From: Paraburkholderia sp. C35
Lineage (GTDB): Bacteria > Pseudomonadota > Gammaproteobacteria > Burkholderiales > Burkholderiaceae
DNA length: 64,000 nt
Assembly (NCBI RefSeq): GCF_003121405.1
Contig: NZ_QBUY01000036.1
Span: 1-64,000 of the forward strand
Direction of reading: 5' to 3'
Part shown: one piece after another, positions 61,690-64,000 of the stretch
Layout: every line of letters starts with the position of its first letter
Position numbering within the stretch: position 1 is the stretch's first letter
Translations under genes and position numbers: made by a program
Notes under the pieces: generated by a model
The model's input: the letters and a program-made list of their open reading frames with translations, nothing else
What the model was told of the DNA's origin: nothing
Databases searched by the model: none

Positions 61690-62367
61690 ATGAAGACTGT
61701 GTTGATCGTAGGCGCGTCGCGCGGTATCGGCCGCGAGTTCGTGAAGCAGTATCGGCACGACGGCTGGCGCGTGCTCGCCACCGCGCGCGACGAAGCATCG
61801 CTGGGCGAACTCGTCGCGCTCGGCGCCGAAGCGTTTTCGCTCGATATCGCCGCACCCGACGACATCGCCGGGTTCGCCAGCAAGCTGGATGGCGAGCGGC
61901 TCGACGCCGCCGTGATCGTGTCGGGTGTGTATGGGCCGCAGACGGAAGGCATCGAGGCGATCACCGCCGAAGACTTCGATTTCGTGATGACGACCAATGT
62001 GCGCGGCCCGATGCAGCTGATCCCCGTGCTGCTGCCGCTGGTCGAGGACGCGCAAGGCGTGCTCGCCGTGCTGTCGAGCCGCATGGGCAGTATCAGCGAC
62101 ACGACGGGCACGACGGGCTGGCTGTATCGGGCGAGCAAGGCGGCGCTCAACGACGTGCTGAAAGTGACGTCAGTGCAGACCCGCCGCGCGACCTGCGTGT
62201 CGCTGCATCCGGGCTGGGTGCGCACGGACATGGGCGGGCCGTCGGCAGCCGTCGATCCTGTCCACAGCGTGCGCGGCATGCGCGAAGTGCTGGCTCAGGC
62301 GGCGAGCACACCGCATCTGTTCCACGGCCGTTTCTTCCAGTACGACGGCACGGCGCTCGACTGGTAA
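61690..62367 (+). CDS. short-chain dehydrogenase/reductase
   Basis: A 225-residue SDR. It has VGASRGIGREF at the N-terminus, VLSSRMGSI, and YRASKAALN with Tyr-x-x-x-Lys. NAG is replaced by VSGVYG in the usual position, and the C-terminus is short. It is in the same direction as thiolase and acyl-CoA dehydrogenase, with 51- and 36-bp gaps, so it may act on an intermediate of that pathway. Confidence 0.88.
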   Translation: MKTVLIVGASRGIGREFVKQYRHDGWRVLATARDEASLGELVALGAEAFSLDIAAPDDIAGFASKLDGERLDAAVIVSGVYGPQTEGIEAITAEDFDFVMTTNVRGPMQLIPVLLPLVEDAQGVLAVLSSRMGSISDTTGTTGWLYRASKAALNDVLKVTSVQTRRATCVSLHPGWVRTDMGGPSAAVDPVHSVRGMREVLAQAASTPHLFHGRFFQYDGTALDW

Positions 62368-62403
62368 GCCGATTCGACAAAGACATAACGAGGAGACACC
62401 CGC

Positions 62404-63534
62404 ATGTTGCTCGATCAGGACCATCAGATGATCCGCGACGCGGTGCGCACTTTCGTGCGTGAAGCCGTCACGCCGAACGCCGCGCAATGGGACCGCGAGC
62501 GCATTTTTCCCGCCGACGTGCACCGGCAGCTTGCCGAACTCGGCGCGTACGGTGTGCTGGTGCCCGAGGAATACGGCGGCGCCGGCCTCGACGCGCTCGC
62601 GCTGGCGGTAATACTCGAAGAAATCGCGGCGGGCGACGGCGGCACATCCACGGCCATTTCGGTCAACAACTGCCCCGTCTGCAGCATTCTCCTGACGTAT
62701 GGCAACGACCAGCAGAAGCGCGACTGGCTCACGCCGCTCGCGCGCGGCGAGATGCTCGGTGCGTTTTGTCTGACGGAACCGCAGGCTGGCTCGGACGCGT
62801 CGGCGTTGCGCACCACGGCCACCCGCGACGGCGACGGCTACGTGCTCAACGGCGTCAAGCAGTTCATCACCAGCGGCAAGAACGGCAACGTCGCCATCGT
62901 CATGGCCGTCACCGATAAAAGCGCCGGCAAGCGCGGCATCAGCGCGTTTATCGTGCCGACCGATACGCCCGGCTATGTGGTCGCGCGACTCGAAGAAAAG
63001 CTCGGCCAGCATTCGTCCGATACCGCGCAGATCGTCTTCGATAACTGCCGCGTGCCTGCCGCGAACCTGATCGGCGCGGAAGGCGAAGGCTATCGGATCG
63101 CGCTGTCGGGGCTCGAAGGCGGACGCATCGGCATTGCGGCGCAGAGCGTCGGCATGGCGCGCGCGGCGTTCGAAGCGGCACTGGCATATGCGAAGGAGCG
63201 CGAAAGTTTCGGACAGCCGCTGTTTGCGCATCAGGCCGTGCAGTTCCGCCTCGCCGATATGGCAACGCAACTGGAAGCGGCGCGTCAGCTGATCTGGCAC
63301 GCTGCTGCGCTGAAGGACGCGGGCCAGCCTTGTCTGACGGAGGCGGCGATGGCCAAACTGTTCGCATCCGAAGCGGCGGAGCGCATCTGTTCGGCCGCGC
63401 TGCAGATTCACGGCGGCTACGGCTATCTGAGTGACTTCCCCGTCGAGCGGATTTATCGCGATGTTCGCGTCTGCCAGATCTACGAAGGCACCAGCGATAT
63501 TCAGAAGATCCTGATCGCGCGCGGATTGAGCTAA
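62404..63534 (+). CDS. acyl-CoA dehydrogenase
   Basis: A flavoenzyme that introduces the alpha-beta double bond of acyl-CoA. The 376-residue product has FCLTEPQAGSDAS in the N-terminal half, FITSGKNG, FGQPLFAHQAVQFRLADMA and the catalytic-base region ICQIYEGTSDIQKILIAR. The sequence belongs to the short/branched-chain group. Together with the LiuR-like regulator and thiolase it suggests branched-chain amino acid or fatty acid breakdown. Confidence 0.92.
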   Translation: MLLDQDHQMIRDAVRTFVREAVTPNAAQWDRERIFPADVHRQLAELGAYGVLVPEEYGGAGLDALALAVILEEIAAGDGGTSTAISVNNCPVCSILLTYGNDQQKRDWLTPLARGEMLGAFCLTEPQAGSDASALRTTATRDGDGYVLNGVKQFITSGKNGNVAIVMAVTDKSAGKRGISAFIVPTDTPGYVVARLEEKLGQHSSDTAQIVFDNCRVPAANLIGAEGEGYRIALSGLEGGRIGIAAQSVGMARAAFEAALAYAKERESFGQPLFAHQAVQFRLADMATQLEAARQLIWHAAALKDAGQPCLTEAAMAKLFASEAAERICSAALQIHGGYGYLSDFPVERIYRDVRVCQIYEGTSDIQKILIARGLS

Positions 63535-63552
63535 ACCTTTTTTCGACCTTTC

Positions 63553-63999
63553 ATGACGGCTTCAACCAAACAACGTCCCACCGATTGTCCTTGCGGCGGC
63601 GCCGCGCCCAACCGTCGCGATTCGGACAAGCCACCGCGTTTCGCGGACTGCTGCGGCCGCTTTATCGACGGCGGTGCAGCGGCGCCGACGGCGCTTGAAC
63701 TGATGCGCTCGCGCTATAGCGCCTACGTACTCGGCGAGTCCCAGTATCTGCGCGACACGTGGGCGCCGCAAACCTGTCCCGTCGATCTCGACGCCGACGC
63801 GAACGCACCCGACGCGCCCCGCTGGCTAGGTCTGCAAATCAAACGCTTTACACCACTCGATGCTACGCACGCCGAAGTGGAATTCGTCGCCCGCTACAAA
63901 GTGGGCGGACGCGCGCATCGATTGCACGAATCCAGCCGCTTTATCAGAGGTGAAGATGGCCATTGGCGTTATGTCGACGGCGATGTGAGCGATCGCTGA
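63553..63999 (+). CDS. YchJ family (UPF0225) protein
   Basis: A 148-residue protein of the YchJ/SEC-C motif family, function unknown. It has the N-terminal cysteine-rich motif CPCGG...CCGRFIDGG (metal-binding), ELMRSRYSAYVLGESQYLRDTW and FVARYKVGGRAHRLHESSRFIREDGHWRYVDG-like beta domain. It ends at 63999, one base before the window end, and is complete. Confidence 0.88.
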   Translation: MTASTKQRPTDCPCGGAAPNRRDSDKPPRFADCCGRFIDGGAAAPTALELMRSRYSAYVLGESQYLRDTWAPQTCPVDLDADANAPDAPRWLGLQIKRFTPLDATHAEVEFVARYKVGGRAHRLHESSRFIRGEDGHWRYVDGDVSDR

Positions 64000-64000
64000 C

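Noticed and set aside
1..64000. tRNA, rRNA, CRISPR or transposon features
   Set aside because: No cloverleaf with a CCA-type acceptor, no repeated spacer array and no transposase or integrase coding sequence was seen.

Overview
This is a GC-rich chromosomal window whose gene content points to a Burkholderiales beta-proteobacterium, most likely Paraburkholderia, Caballeronia or Burkholderia. The main pointers are the PHB granule regulator PhaM, a methionine synthase split into two polypeptides, a BirA without its DNA-binding domain followed by CoaX, the lineage-typical DUF3567, DUF1840, DUF2917 and DUF3108 proteins, and a dctA-dctB-dctD cluster. About 55 protein genes are supported. I see no tRNA, rRNA, CRISPR array, transposase or phage gene. 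The window reads as core chromosome with a few lineage-specific inserts.

Layout. 1-2.7 kb: a repeat-rich end, then glnK-amtB (nitrogen sensing and ammonium uptake, leftward) behind a sigma-54 promoter. 2.7-6.3 kb: ubiK, comM, a lipoprotein and a TlpA-like thioredoxin. 6.4-11.5 kb: the leftward dctA-dctB-dctD C4-dicarboxylate transport and two-component cluster, also behind a sigma-54 promoter. 11.5-19.3 kb: a five-gene leftward operon (glycerophosphodiester phosphodiesterase, solute-binding protein, two permeases, ATPase) divergent from a DeoR/GlpR-type repressor, then a Na/Pi cotransporter; the whole block suggests organophosphate and phosphate handling. 19.6-24.6 kb: lipA, lipB, a DUF2917/LysR pair, ybeD and a D,D-carboxypeptidase. 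25-31.1 kb: a hydrolase, a 2Fe-2S ferredoxin and a Mla-like lipid-transport operon (STAS-permease, ATPase, MCE protein, lipoprotein, VanZ-like protein).

31.2-38.5 kb: birA-coaX, rfaE2, a di-iron ferritin-like protein, phaM, an enoyl-CoA hydratase and an orphan LivK-like binding protein. 38.6-43.4 kb: a fumarylacetoacetate hydrolase family enzyme with a divergent IclR regulator, DUF3108, an alpha/beta hydrolase and DUF3567. 43.7-50.7 kb: the two halves of metH, a small secreted basic peptide, DUF1840 and argS. 50.8-54 kb: a SPOR protein, dsbA, a short-chain dehydrogenase and a BtuF-like protein. 54.2-64 kb: a DppA-like binding protein, a metallo-beta-lactamase-fold protein divergent from a LiuR-like MerR regulator, aceK, carbonic anhydrase, thiolase, a second short-chain dehydrogenase, an acyl-CoA dehydrogenase and a YchJ-like protein.

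The strongest non-coding signals are two sigma-54 promoters with exact -24/-12 spacing (glnK and dctA), an array of TCCGGA half-sites upstream of dctA, an NtrC-like palindrome between glnK and ubiK, a pair of opposed DnaA-box-like 9-mers, a perfect hairpin with TATAAT in its loop upstream of the SPOR gene, and a perfect 34-bp palindrome near the left end. I found no clearly new multi-gene system. The phosphodiester-type ABC operon and the five-gene MCE operon are the best candidates for under-described function.
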